Shown here piece after piece: positions 42,850 to 52,469 of a DNA stretch of 64,000 bases; the stretch's first letter is position 1, and every line of letters begins with the position of its first letter. The stretch comes from Yponomeuta sedellus. Lineage: Eukaryota; Arthropoda; Insecta; Lepidoptera; Yponomeutidae. The notes under the pieces are model-generated. The model ran no database searches. It was given only the letters and a program-made list of their open reading frames with translations, and was not told where the DNA came from. The DNA is taken from positions 4,797,565-4,861,564 of the forward strand of contig OW203734.1 of assembly GCA_934045075.1 (NCBI GenBank). The letters run 5' to 3'. The position numbers and the translations under genes were made by a program.

Positions 42850-42976
42850 TACACTATTTTTATTTTTAATGCACTAACCCGTGCTAAGGATGGAGCGCTG
42901 GCACGGATAGCCAGAGGTTGCGGGTTCGAATCCCGGCATGGGTGAAATTTTTAGCCTCTAAATAGGTTTTTAAAAA
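42850..42976. mobile_element. T-SINE head-to-head inverted pair
   Basis: Minus terminal fragment 42850..42890 (GCACTAACCCGTGCTAAGG) joined directly to plus 42891..42976 with box B and the GTGAAATTT tail. Confidence 0.75.
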
Positions 42977-43027
42977 AGGTATAACATTTGTTTCTTACCA
43001 TTCTTAGATATAAGAAATTATAAATCG

Positions 43028-44120
43028 ATATCAACCCTTGTATGTCCCGACTGCTGGGGCACGAGTCTCTTCCTGCATCGCAGGAAGGTTAGGCCATACT
43101 CCACCACGGGGGCCAAATCCGGGTTGGTGGAGGATTGTAAGACAGTGGCGGGCCTTACTGTCAGAAGTTAGGTGTCCTGCCTTTTCGCAGAAAATTGTTA
43201 CGCTGATTATCACTTGCCAACCAACGTTTCACCTATTTTTTACGTTGACAACAAACGATTTACAAATTTTTGTATCGCAATGTTTCATTTGGTAGGATTT
43301 ATGGTAAGCTGATTATTATAATGACACAAAACGTTTTGAAAATTTATTATTTGTCAAGTCTTTTACTAGGCAAACAACTATTAGATGAATAAAGTTTCGT
43401 CAGTGTAAGTTCCCTTTTCATACATTGATTTTATGATAAAAAAAAATTATTTGCATATTTAATTTAAGAAAAATATTACTGGAAATGGAAATATTACTGG
43501 CTAGAGGGGTGGCCGACGAGACCCAATCTGCGACAAAAATATAGGTACGACGAAGCGCGTAGCGTAGCGGAGCGCGAAGGAGCGTGTTAGGTTGAACATG
43601 TAAGACTCTCTCTGTCTTGTCTCCGGTTCTCTGCCTTTTTGCAGAAAAAATTTTGGCCGACCGAATGAATATTACGCGTAAAATATACGCTACTTAAATA
43701 TACTTACGCTACGCTAGTTGGCATTTTGAAAGATTTCATTATAAAAAGCAAACCAAACAAACAGTTGGCAACTACGAGGTTGGGAAATCAAAAAAATATA
43801 TAAAAATAGTTGGCAAATGATTATTCCGCAAAATAATATTATTTGAAACATTAGCTGCCAAATGATAATCGGCCGAAAATGTTTCTGCAAAAAGGCAGAG
43901 AACCCAGAAGTTATCTAGCCGCCCATAAGGCCTCTGACATGGCTTAACGACTGCCATTACATGACAGCCGGCACTAACGGCTTAACGTGCCTTGCGAAGC
44001 ACGGAAGGAAAATAGCCACTAGATAGCGGTACGGTTACGGTTACCCATCCCGCACCTGACCGCGCCTGTTGTTGCTTAAGCCAAGTGATTGATTCCAATC
44101 GCTTAGTTCGGCTAGGCCAC
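43028..44120 (-). mobile_element. 5S-SINE interrupted by a 735-bp element
   Basis: 43028..43170 and 43906..44120 join into one 5S-SINE (tail CAACCCTTGTATGTCCCG, head GGCTAGGCCACGAG). The join repeats AGAAGTTA on both sides. Confidence 0.88.
43171..43905 (+). mobile_element. 735-bp insertion with 8-bp target duplication
   Basis: Flanked by AGAAGTTA at 43163..43170 and 43906..43913. Ends GGTGTCCTGCCTTTTCGCAG and (complement) GGGTTCTCTGCCTTTTTGCA form imperfect TIRs. The end motif GGTTCTCTGCCTTTTTGCAG also occurs internally at about 43624. No transposase. The 8-bp duplication is hAT- or P-like; class unresolved. Confidence 0.75.
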
Positions 44121-44269
44121 GAGAAAGAAATTATAATTATCAATTATTATTTTCTGGTTGGGCTATAAAGTATTCTCTATCTATCTGTCTATTACAGTAA
44201 TCTCATCTATGTAAGCAATGACCCATAGCTTCAGTATATTTTGGTATAAGAGCGTGTCTCCGACCAACC

Positions 44270-44485
44270 CAAATTCTTCCCGCGGGTGTCGTAAAAGGCG
44301 ACTAAGGGACACAAACCGGGGGGTGGGCAGCATCGCCCCCTGCAGTACAACTCCACCAAACTGCGATCCCCAACCCGCAGCGTGGGGATTATAGGCATCA
44401 CCCCCCAATAATGGCTCAACCATGCGCTCATTAGGGGAGGGCTATGTTCAGCAGTGGACTAATATAGCCTGAAGAAGAAGAAGAA
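44270..44485 (+). mobile_element. C-SINE, near complete
   Basis: AAATTCTTCCCGCGGGTGTC start, GGCGACTAAGGGACACAAAC, GCCCCCTGCAGTACAACTCC, and end GGGCTATGTTCAGCAGTGG with GCCTGAAGAAGAAGAAGAAG. Confidence 0.82.
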
Positions 44486-45277
44486 GTGTCTCCGGCTGTC
44501 CGTGTGGCCCGCGCCTTACATCTACGCGCAAGTCGGAGAGCATCTATTGTCACGCCTCGCGCCAGGCGGGGTGGGCAGAGAGCAAACATTCTCGCTGCTC
44601 CGTCTGTTGACTTTGCGCTTTGCACTTATGAACGGTGCCCAGGGCTGCACGGAACATCCTAGATTGAGAAAAAGTAGATGCGGCACTATGAGGTTTATTA
44701 CTTTAGTAATACATACGGTCGCGGTCTAAAAATGTTTATCAGTTTTCAAATTAGATTCTTTAGCACACTGTGTGCAGTAAAGTCTAAAATGCTATACCTA
44801 GGTACGTATTACTTTTTAATAGTTGTAGCATCGATTATAACAAAAAGAGTATTTATGAAGTTTAGATGATGAAACTCTTTTCTTTATTTAAAAGTTGGCA
44901 TAATTGAATTTTTTACAATGACATTTATCAAAAACACTAGGATTGAAATAATAGAAATTGATTGTAAAACCATGGCAACCTCGCTTGGGTGAATCTCTAT
45001 TGCTTCTTTTATGCTCTATGTCTAATCCAATCACATAATATCATCGACCATGTGGCATAGATTTGTGCATGCAATTACCAACCTTTAGGTGGTAAACATT
45101 TTCAGACCGCGAGTGTGTGTGTATGTGAGTCTCGAATGAGAAGCACCCTAGCTTCACATTCGAGAGGTTTTTGAATCAAGACATATATAATAGTACCTAA
45201 AAACATTGTCACATCACATCACTCTAATATTATGAAGGCGAAATATTGTGAGTGTGTATGTTTATTTATTTAGTTTA
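44486..45277. other. Non-coding stretch
   Basis: 44490..44660 is unusually GC-rich (GTCACGCCTCGCGCCAGGCGG) with no domain in any frame. The rest is AT-rich. Confidence 0.4.
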
Positions 45278-45289
45278 AGGAAAGCCATT

Positions 45290-45667
45290 CGCTTTTTGGA
45301 AAGAAGCGCTCGTGGCCTAGGCAAACCGAGTGATTGGAATCAATCACTTGGTTAAGCAACAACAGGCGCGGTCAGGTACGGGATGGGTGAGCGTCCCGTG
45401 ACTACCGCTAGTGGCATTTTTCCGAGCGCTTCCGTGCTTCGCAAGGCACGTTAAGCCGTTGGTGCCGGCTGTCATATAATGGCAGTCGTTAAGCCATGTC
45501 AGAGGCCTTATGGGCGGCTTGATAATTTCTGACAGTAAGGCCCGCCACTGTCTTACAATCCTCCACCAACCCGGACTTGGCCCCCGTGGTGGAGTATGGG
45601 CTAACCTTCCTGCGATGCAGGAAGAGACCCGTGCTCCAGCAGTGGGGACATACAAGGCTTGATAACG
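45290..45667 (+). mobile_element. 5S-SINE, full length with target duplication
   Basis: Head GAAGCGCTCGTGGCCTAGGC, GGTTAAGCAACAACAGGCG and GGATGGGTGAGCG; tail CAGCAGTGGGGACATACAAG. AGGAAAGCCATT at 45278..45289 and 45668..45679. One of the least diverged copies. Confidence 0.9.
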
Positions 45668-45899
45668 AGGAAAGCCATTGACATTATATAACTTAATAAT
45701 ATTTAAAAATATGAAACAGAAAGTCATTAACAGGCTTTCACTGATAGCCACAAAATATTAAAACTAACGATTAAGTAAGATTAAGTCACCGAAAAAAATG
45801 AGTTTCAGTGAAAAATAAATTATGTAAGCATTTCAGTTAGTTACTTCTACACGTCTGAACGGCTGGAGCGATTTTAATACATTTGGTATGTAATTAGCT

Positions 45900-46200
45900 T
45901 TTAAAAACCTATTTAGAGGCCTATTCCACCCATGCCGGGATTCGAACCCGCGACCTATGGCTATACGTGCCAGCGCTCTTTCCAACTGAGCTAATGAGAG
46001 ACTCACCGGCATCAGGGAAATTTCGAACCTCTTTACACTATTCACTTAATGGCTCATTAGCTCAGTTGGAAAGACCGCTGGCACGGATAGCCAGAGGTCA
46101 CGGGTTCGAATCCCGGCATGGGTGGAATTTTTAGCCTCTAAATAGGTTTTTAAAATTGTCCTTAGCACGGGTTAGTGCATTAAAAATAAAAATAGTATAA
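45900..46200. mobile_element. T-SINE head-to-head inverted pair, both heads intact
   Basis: Minus copy 45900..46044 (box B GGTTCGAATCC, box A, start of linker) and plus copy 46047..46200 (GGCTCATTAGCTCAGTTGG to AAAAATAGTATAATG). The 5' ends face each other two bases apart. Confidence 0.8.
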
Positions 46201-46630
46201 TGTAATTCGCTTTTAAAGAGGTTTGCACCGTTTGTTACACTACCTATCATTTTCAAATATTTAAATTAAGTCACACATTTTTCGATTTCCCTCATTTTTC
46301 ATCAGTACAAGTATACCCTTCCACCAGATCTGACTATATTACCAAAAAAAGAAAAAAAAATGGTGTAAAGAGGTTTGCACCGTTACAAGCTGATAACCTG
46401 GATTAACACATAGGCTACGTTTTGCTGCGGGAAAATATCTTGTTGCCATGGGAAAATCAATGAGCCGCGGGTAACACCGCGGGGCTCAGCTAGTATGCTC
46501 TCTAAGTTCAATTTGTACAGAAAGACATCGTGCATAAATAAGAGTGTTGGAAGTGTTTACATTAAAGGCCGACTAAAGGTGTAGTGTAAGACATGTAACC
46601 TACGAGTAGTTTAAGCTACTTATAATATCA
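46201..46630. other. Non-coding with a lepidopteran repeat
   Basis: 46410..46495 is a minus-strand piece of the repeat seen at 26905 (GAGCCGCGGGTAACACCGCG). Otherwise nothing recognised. Confidence 0.45.
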
Positions 46631-47115
46631 GTCCTTCGACATTATAGTCAGTCTTGATTGAGCTCTACTTGTGTCATTCATCTCCCTGAACGCTCCACCC
46701 TACATGGCGATCCTGCCTTGTTTGGTGCATGCGAGCGGGCATCAAAAAAAAATGAAGTGACAAAATAGACTTTTAATTGTGCCGACAAAATTACGCGCCA
46801 AAATGTGCCAAAAAGCCCGAAACAGGACATTATGACCCAAATTGGGTACAACAATAAAATCATAAACACAGACATCGAACTGCATATTGGTATGATTTCT
46901 TGGTGCATGTTGGCATTTTTTGTGCTGTTAGCAGCAATAGCTATCATACTAGCCATCAGATACTGCAACAAATGCTTCAACAAGCGTGTGGATCGTGGCG
47001 TCGACTCCGGCATGTTGCGCCTACAAAAGTCGTACTATAATGTCCTTCGACATTATAGTCAGTCTTGATTGAGCTCCACTCGTGTCATTCATCTCCCTGA
47101 ACGTTCCACCCTACA
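46631..47115. repeat. Two 74-bp direct repeats flanking a short ORF
   Basis: 46631..46704 and 47042..47115 begin GTCCTTCGACATTATAGTCA and end TCCACCCTACA with few differences. Both include the same coding end VLRHYSQS and stop. Possibly overlapping 3' ends of one unknown element. Confidence 0.7.
46832..47068 (+). CDS. Unrecognised short ORF with one membrane segment
   Basis: The frame is open from 46805 but the first ATG is at 46832 (78 residues). It has one hydrophobic segment WCMLAFFVLLAAIAIILAI (about 20 residues), then a cytosolic-looking basic stretch RYCNKCFNKRVDRG with two cysteines close to the membrane, and ends SYYNVLRHYSQS. The layout resembles the membrane anchor and tail of a surface glycoprotein, such as those carried by some LTR retroelements, but I cannot match it to a family. 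It may be a chance frame. Confidence 0.3.
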   Translation: MTQIGYNNKIINTDIELHIGMISWCMLAFFVLLAAIAIILAIRYCNKCFNKRVDRGVDSGMLRLQKSYYNVLRHYSQS

Positions 47116-47117
47116 AA

Positions 47118-47250
47118 GGCCCGTTTGCTCATTGACAATTTCACTAAGTAAATACTTAAGTTACGTTCTGTCACGCTCTATTCTGAGAATTTCTAAGTGA
47201 CAGCGCTACAGTTAACTATTTACTTAGCGATATTCTCAATTGGCGAATTG
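47118..47250. mobile_element. MITE G copy
   Basis: AATTTCACTAAGTAAATACT and GTTCTGTCACGCTC with the mirrored arm. Directly abuts the direct repeat ending at 47115. Confidence 0.7.
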
Positions 47251-47299
47251 GCAATAATTCTTCGCGGTAGAAGTCGTCAATCCCCGTTTCGTAGAAGTC

Positions 47300-47363
47300 G
47301 TCGAAGCCGTTTCTGTAACTATTTTTTCAGTATACAATAAAGAATATTCTTATCTTAGCCAGG

Positions 47364-47411
<48 letters not shown>

Positions 47412-47413
47412 AG
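47300..47413 (+). repeat. H tail followed by (CAGC)n microsatellite
   Basis: GTAACTATTTTTTCAGTATA and CAATAAAGAATATTCTTATC, then about 12 CAGC units at 47364..47413. Confidence 0.8.
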
Positions 47414-47825
47414 ATAATTATGACTGCCCTGTTATGTGGTCGATGGAACAGTGGCATTTCAAATAGTGGCTACGCAAAAAAAATAATATTTAATTTTTTA
47501 TTAAGTGTAGGTATTATTCAAAAACGTACTGGTTCTTTAATTTAAGTTTAAAGTTATTTACTTATTTACTAATTTATTATTATATATCACTAGTGTAATT
47601 TATTTTGTTTCTTTTATTGTCCATTTTATTGTTAATTAATTTTAATTTTAAACAATATGGATGTAATGTCTGAAATAAATATATTGAATTGAATTTATCT
47701 TATGCCCTATAGATAGACGTGATTATTACTACATTCATATTAAAAACAAAAATTTTATTCGCCATAAAAACAATGTGTTTACTCAATGAACGTCAAAGCT
47801 CTAAGTTTCAGAATTAACAGATTAT
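47414..47825. other. Non-coding stretch
   Basis: AT-rich, ends ATGTCTGAAATAAATATATTG near 47665, possibly a LINE terminus. Nothing else recognised. Confidence 0.4.
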
Positions 47826-48294
47826 ATGGAAACGCTAGCAAAGATGATCTGTCAGGATCGTTGCAAGTGGCAGTCCCTGGTCTCTGCCTCCCCTTCTAGG
47901 ATACAGGCGTCAGGTTATGTATGTATATATTATGCTGGCAAAGAAACGGTTCATTCATTCACGGTGTGTTCCTTTACGGCGAGTCGTATCTCTACTATGA
48001 ACTCACAAATGCACTGAAGTTAGTACGCAAAGTATTTGGGAAATGCCCGGGGTTCAAACCCGAAACCTAACCGTAAACAAAATAACTTTTATTATATTCC
48101 CGTTTTCCTAGCTCGCTGTTACAAAACTGTCTGCCAGCTACAAGACACCGCTGCCACGGCGCGTCGCCGGCTTAAGGCGTTTCGGGGTGCTAACTATGCC
48201 ACCAGTGGAATAAAAATCGTAGCTTGTTTTGTAATACATTTTTTTTAACTAAACATCATACATCTTAAACAGTATGACGTCTATTGTTAGTAGT
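47826..48294 (-). repeat. Repeat E copy and flank
   Basis: 47826..47935 is the reverse of repeat E (GTCAGGATCGTTGCAAGTGG, GGTCTCTGCCTCCCCTTC). 47936..48294 shows no feature. Confidence 0.55.
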
Positions 48295-48655
48295 AGTGAA
48301 GCGCCCGTGACCTAGTCGAATCGAGTGATTGGAATCAATCACTTGAATTAAGCAACAGCGCGAGTCAGGCACAGGATGGGTAACCGTCCGGTGACTACCG
48401 ATGGTGACATTTTTCCGAGCGCTTCTGTGCTTTGCAAGGCACGTTAAGTTTTTGTTGCCAGCTGTCATGTAATTACAGCCGCTAAGCCATGTCAGGGGCC
48501 TTATAGGCAGCTTGATAACTTCTGACAGTAAGGCTGGCAACTGTTTCTACAATCCTCCACGAACCCCCGAGGTGGAGTATGGCCTAACCTTCCTGCGATG
48601 CAGGAAGAGAATCGTGCTCCAGCAGTGGGGAATACAAGGGTTGATACTAACGACA
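48295..48655 (+). mobile_element. 5S-SINE, full length, diverged
   Basis: GAAGCGCCCGTGACCTAGTC head, AATTAAGCAACAGCGCGAG and GGATGGGTAACCG (mutated boxes), tail CAGCAGTGGGGAATACAAGG. Confidence 0.82.
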
Positions 48656-48839
48656 ACTATTGAGAAACTAGTTTCAACCTATGACTTTAATTGATTTCTG
48701 TCAAAAACGGCCGTTTTAGCGAAAATCAATTAAAGCCCTAGGATGTCAATACTAATTTCATGGCTATGTTTTTTTAAGTAAGACAGAGATTCATTGAGAT
48801 AAGACAGACAGTGTGTGTTGTCAGCCTAGAGAATAGCAC

Positions 48840-49078
48840 CAACCCAATTCTTCCCGCGGGTGTCGTAAAAGGCGACTAAGGGACATAAACCGGGGGGTGG
48901 GCAGCAGCGCCCCCTGCTGCGTACAATTCCATCAATTCATACAATTCCATCGAACTGCGATCCCCAACCCGCATGCCAAGCGTGGGTGGGCATTACCCCC
49001 TATGATAGCTCAACGTGGCGCTTTTTAGGGGAGGGCTATGTCCAGCAGTGGACTAGTATGGCCTGACGATGATCGATA
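48840..49078 (+). mobile_element. C-SINE
   Basis: AATTCTTCCCGCGGGTGTCG to CAGCAGTGGACTAGTATGGC and CTGACGATGATCG. A duplicated ATACAATTCCATC inside. Confidence 0.8.
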
Positions 49079-49099
49079 CTCGTATCACAGACATTAAGG

Positions 49100-49410
49100 A
49101 TCAGTTTCTGAATTGAGGATTTTGGTAGGTAAATAATAAACTGTCGCCCATGAGTCGCCCATTAGCTCAATTGGGAGAGCGCTGGCACGGATAGCCAGGG
49201 GTTGCGGGTTCGAATCCCGGCATGGGTGGAATTTTTAGCCTCTAAATAGGTTTTTAAAATTGTCCTTGGCACGGGTTAGTGCATTAATAATAAAAAAATA
49301 GTATAAATATGAAACTGCCCTGCTGTTTCTTCAAATTTCTCAGAAAAGAGCGTGTCAGAATGTTACTTAAGTATATACTTAGTGAAATTCTCTATTTAGA
49401 AACCGGCCCT
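49100..49410. mobile_element. MITE G split by a T-SINE
   Basis: 49100..49142 (GGATCAGTTTCTGAATTGAG) and 49312..49410 (GAGCGTGTCAGAATGTTACT ... AGAAACCGGCCC) are the two halves. The T-SINE 49147..49308 (plus, box A TTAGCTCAATTGGG, box B GGTTCGAATCC, tail) lies between them. Confidence 0.75.
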
Positions 49411-49639
49411 ATAAATTTTGATTATTCCTTTTTGAAAAAAAAAACGAATTACAAATAACCTATGAATATTTCATTGGTGGCGCTAGTTACCACCCCAAGC
49501 GCCTTAAGCCGACGACACCTCGGCTTGTTTAAGTTTACAGCTACCAAACTGCAGTTTGAGAAATTACCTAACTTGCGCATATAAGCACTTTTATGAGAAG
49601 AGTTAAAGAGGCTTAATAGCCGCTAGCACATTCTAGAGT

Positions 49640-50205
49640 CTGACTGCCTCGTTGGTTTAGGGGTATAACGTTTGATTACCATGCCCGAGGTTGTGAGTTT
49701 TATTCCCACTGGGGGCCACCAGCTGCCTCCGATAGGCGGCAGTCGTTAAGCCAAGTCAGAGGCATTAGGGTGGCTTGAAAACTTCTGACAGTAAGACCAG
49801 AGTGCTCAGTGCGAGTTTTTTAACTACTCGATCGCGTTAACGTAGATTCATATTTCTATGGCATCGAGGAAGCGCCACATAGCGACAAGTATGGAATTCC
49901 AAATTGCTGAGTGCGAGTTTTAATGGTTTACGTTGAGAAGTGAACACGTTTACCAGCCAAAACACGAATAAACGCGAGTGCGAGTTGGACTGTGACAGCG
50001 TTTTACCAGTTCGAACGGTTAACTTACTCATACTCACTACTCAATGCTCGATTAACGCGGTAGTAAATTTATTCGATTGGATCTATCAAACTCGCACTAA
50101 GCACTCAGCTACTAGTCAACTGAGCCCCCGTGGTCGAGTATGGCCTACCTCAGGGAAAAACCCGAGCCTCTCGGTGGGGACATAATGGATTGATGATGAT
50201 GAAAG
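49640..50205 (+). mobile_element. tRNA-headed SINE sharing the 5S-SINE body, split by a MITE
   Basis: Head 49645..49720 is tRNA-like (CTCGTTGGTTTAGGGGTATA ... GTGAGTTTTATTCCCAC). The body GGCAGTCGTTAAGCCAAGTC and TTCTGACAGTAAGAC equals that of the 5S-SINE. After the MITE, 50118..50205 gives CCCCCGTGGTCGAGTATGGC and GGTGGGGACATAATGGATTG with (ATG)n. So the same body and tail occur with two different pol III heads. Confidence 0.75.
49801..50105 (+). mobile_element. MITE with AGTGC(T)(T/C)AGTGCGAG ends, copy 2
   Basis: 305 bp, flanked by CAG at 49798..49800 and 50106..50108. Inserted in the SINE body. Confidence 0.82.
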
Positions 50206-50214
50206 TACCCGAAA

Positions 50215-50656
50215 CCTGCGTGCAACGACTAATGAACATTGATGAAGCGAAGGTGATCTATGAGGACCGTGGCAAGTGGCATGCTCTGATCCTGTCTACC
50301 CCTCTGAGATATAGATTTGAGTTTATATTATGTTCTACCGAGCAGATAGTGACGCTAAGATATTGCCATTTGTACTGCACACACATGTCAATCAATAAAT
50401 CAGTTTCTTTATTTGTAAACATAGGTAAATTATACAAGATGTATGGTATGAAAGTTACTCTATCGTCATATGAACATTGATTTTAATTGCTGTTTAATTC
50501 TTTTTTGTTTCTTCACGCAGAACTTACGTGTGTCTGTTTTTTTCTGCCTTATTTTAAGTCGCTACGCTGTTGTATCTAGAGCCACTAATAGAATAAAAAT
50601 CATAAATGCCCTTATAATACTTTTTTTTAAGTGCACATATTAAATGTTAACAACTG
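50215..50656 (-). repeat. Repeat E copy and flank
   Basis: 50215..50340 is a diverged reverse copy (GAGGACCGTGGCAAGTGGCA). The rest is AT-rich without a gene. Confidence 0.5.
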
Positions 50657-50852
50657 TTTTAAAAACCTATTTAGAGGCTAAAAATTCCACCCATGCCGGA
50701 ACTGATGCCGGTAGTCGCCCATTAGCTCAGTTGGAAAATCGCTGGCACGGTTAGCCATAGGTCGCGGGTGCGAGTCCCGGCATGCGTGGAATTTTTAGCC
50801 TCTAAATAAGTTTTTAAAATAATCCTTAGCATGGGTTACTGCATTAAAAAGA
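50657..50852. mobile_element. T-SINE head-to-head inverted pair
   Basis: Minus fragment 50657..50698 joined to plus 50701..50852 (CTGATGCCGGTAGTCGCCC, box A, degraded box B GGGTGCGAGTCC, tail). Confidence 0.72.
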
Positions 50853-51157
50853 TTATAATCTTAACAACTGTGATAACTATTTTTTGAATATATAGTCTTA
50901 AACCTATGACCAACAATCAGAAAGAAAAGGTAAGAAAGAAAAACATTTATTATACCAACAAGAAATATCACAGAAACAAAAAAAAAAAACATAAATAAAT
51001 TGACATAATAATTATGAGCACAACAGAAGTAAACGAAACTTTTATCGATTTCTGCTAACAACTAATTTTTGTATTTGGCAAGACGGCTTTAAAGTCCAAG
51101 ATTCTTGGACCAAGGTTCTTGTCATTAGGTTTTTAGAGAGCTACTATATTTATTAAG
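50853..51157. other. Non-coding with repeat I edge
   Basis: 51065..51140 (minus) has TCCAAGATTCTTGGACCAAG and TTGTCATTAGG. No gene. Confidence 0.45.
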
Positions 51158-51629
51158 AATTATGATTTATTAGCTCAGTTGGAAAGAGCGCTGGCACGGA
51201 TAGGCAGAGGTCGCGGGCTCGAATCCCGGCATGGGTGGAATTTTTAGCCTCTAAATAGGTTTTAAAAATTGTCCTTAGCATGGGTTAGTGCATTAAAAAT
51301 AAAAATAGTATAATCATGTGGGTACAGCGTTATCATTCCGATGTAAAAACCTAACTGCAAAGTGGGTACTCGGGGCTGTAAGTGATGCCCTATGTGATCC
51401 TAAGTGATGGACAAAGCCCTCCCCTAATGAGCGCCATAGCGCTATCTATCTCCAGCTTGCCGCATCTAGCATCTGCCGCATCTAGCATATTTAATGCACT
51501 AACCCATGCTAAGGACAATTTTAAAAACCTATTTAGAGGCTAAAAATTCCACCCATGCCGGGATTCGAGCCCGCGACCTCTGGCTATCCGTGCCAGCGCT
51601 CTTTCCAACTGAGCTAATAAATCATAATT
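51158..51629. mobile_element. Snapback T-SINE: 139-bp inverted arms with shared private variants
   Basis: Left arm 51158..51296 and right arm 51491..51629 are inverted copies that include non-SINE flank (AATTATGATTTATT). Both carry unusual bases (GGGCTCGAATCC in box B, CATGGGTTAGTG in the tail) not seen in other T-SINEs here. The centre holds the T-SINE linker and a minus-strand C-SINE-variant piece (51405..51470). Confidence 0.82.
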
Positions 51630-51725
51630 GCGGCAAGCTGAAGATAGATAGCGCTAGGCGCTCATTAGGGGAGGGCTTTGTCCAGCAGTGGACTACATAA
51701 TATAGCCTAAAGAAGAAGAAGAATG
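51630..51725 (+). mobile_element. C-SINE variant 3' end
   Basis: GCGGCAAGCTGAAGATAG, GGGGAGGGCTTTGTCCAGCA and CTAAAGAAGAAGAAG. It pairs with the reversed piece inside the snapback. Confidence 0.7.
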
Positions 51726-51789
51726 ATTTCCACTTTTTCCAAAGACGCGTTGTAAAAGAAGATATGATTATTTCATTGGTGGCACTAGT

Positions 51790-52260
51790 TATCACCGCGT
51801 GGTGCCGTACATAATCATCATCAGCCACTTGACTCCCACTGCAGGACATAGGCCTCTCTCTCTGGTTTTCCAAGTTTCAAGGTCTAGTGCCGTCCGCCTC
51901 CAGTGACTCCCCGCCATCGTAGCCAGACTGCTTAGTGCGAGTTTGACAGGTCCAATCGAATAACTTTACTACCGCGTTAATCGATAATTGAGTAGTGAGT
52001 ATGAGTAAGTTAACCGTTCGAACTGGCAAAACGCTGTCACAATACAACTCGCACTTGCGTTTATTCGTATTTTGGCTGGTAAACGTGTTCACTGCTCAAC
52101 GTAAACCATTACAACTCGCACTCAGCAATTTTAATTTCCATACTTGTCGCTAGATGGCGCTTCCTCGATGCCATAGAAATATGAGTTTTCGTTAACGCGA
52201 TCGAGTAGTTAAAAAACTCGCACTAAGCACTCAGGTCATCAGACCATCTGGTGGAGGGCC
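51790..52260 (-). pseudogene. RTE LINE 3' fragment split by a MITE
   Basis: Minus strand: GGTAGGCCCTCCACCAGATG and GTCTGATGACC (GRPSTRWSDD region), the MITE, then CTGGAGGCGGACGGCACTAG, GAGGCCTATGTCCTGCAGTG and GGCTGATGATGATT. Short remnant with stops. Confidence 0.7.
51927..52231 (-). mobile_element. MITE with AGTGCTTAGTGCGAG ends, copy 3
   Basis: 305 bp, CAG at 51924..51926 and 52232..52234. Confidence 0.82.
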
Positions 52261-52469
52261 TACCCACGATGCGTCGTCCGTTTTTGTTTTATTCAATTCC
52301 TTTTTTAATAGTTGAAAACGTATGAGTGTGTCAAAAAGTACACATAAATTATAATCTATCTATTTGTCTCATGTTATGCCGGATTTGTTGTTATATACGC
52401 AAAATAATGCCTGTAAGAAAGAAGGGGAATAGGGGTAATCTGGCTAATGCTGAATGCTTTCTCCGATAA

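Noticed and set aside
46047..46120. Possible tRNA gene (cloverleaf-like, box A and box B)
   Set aside because: It is the head of a T-SINE repeated many times with the same tail. The anticodon loop has C instead of the invariant U33.
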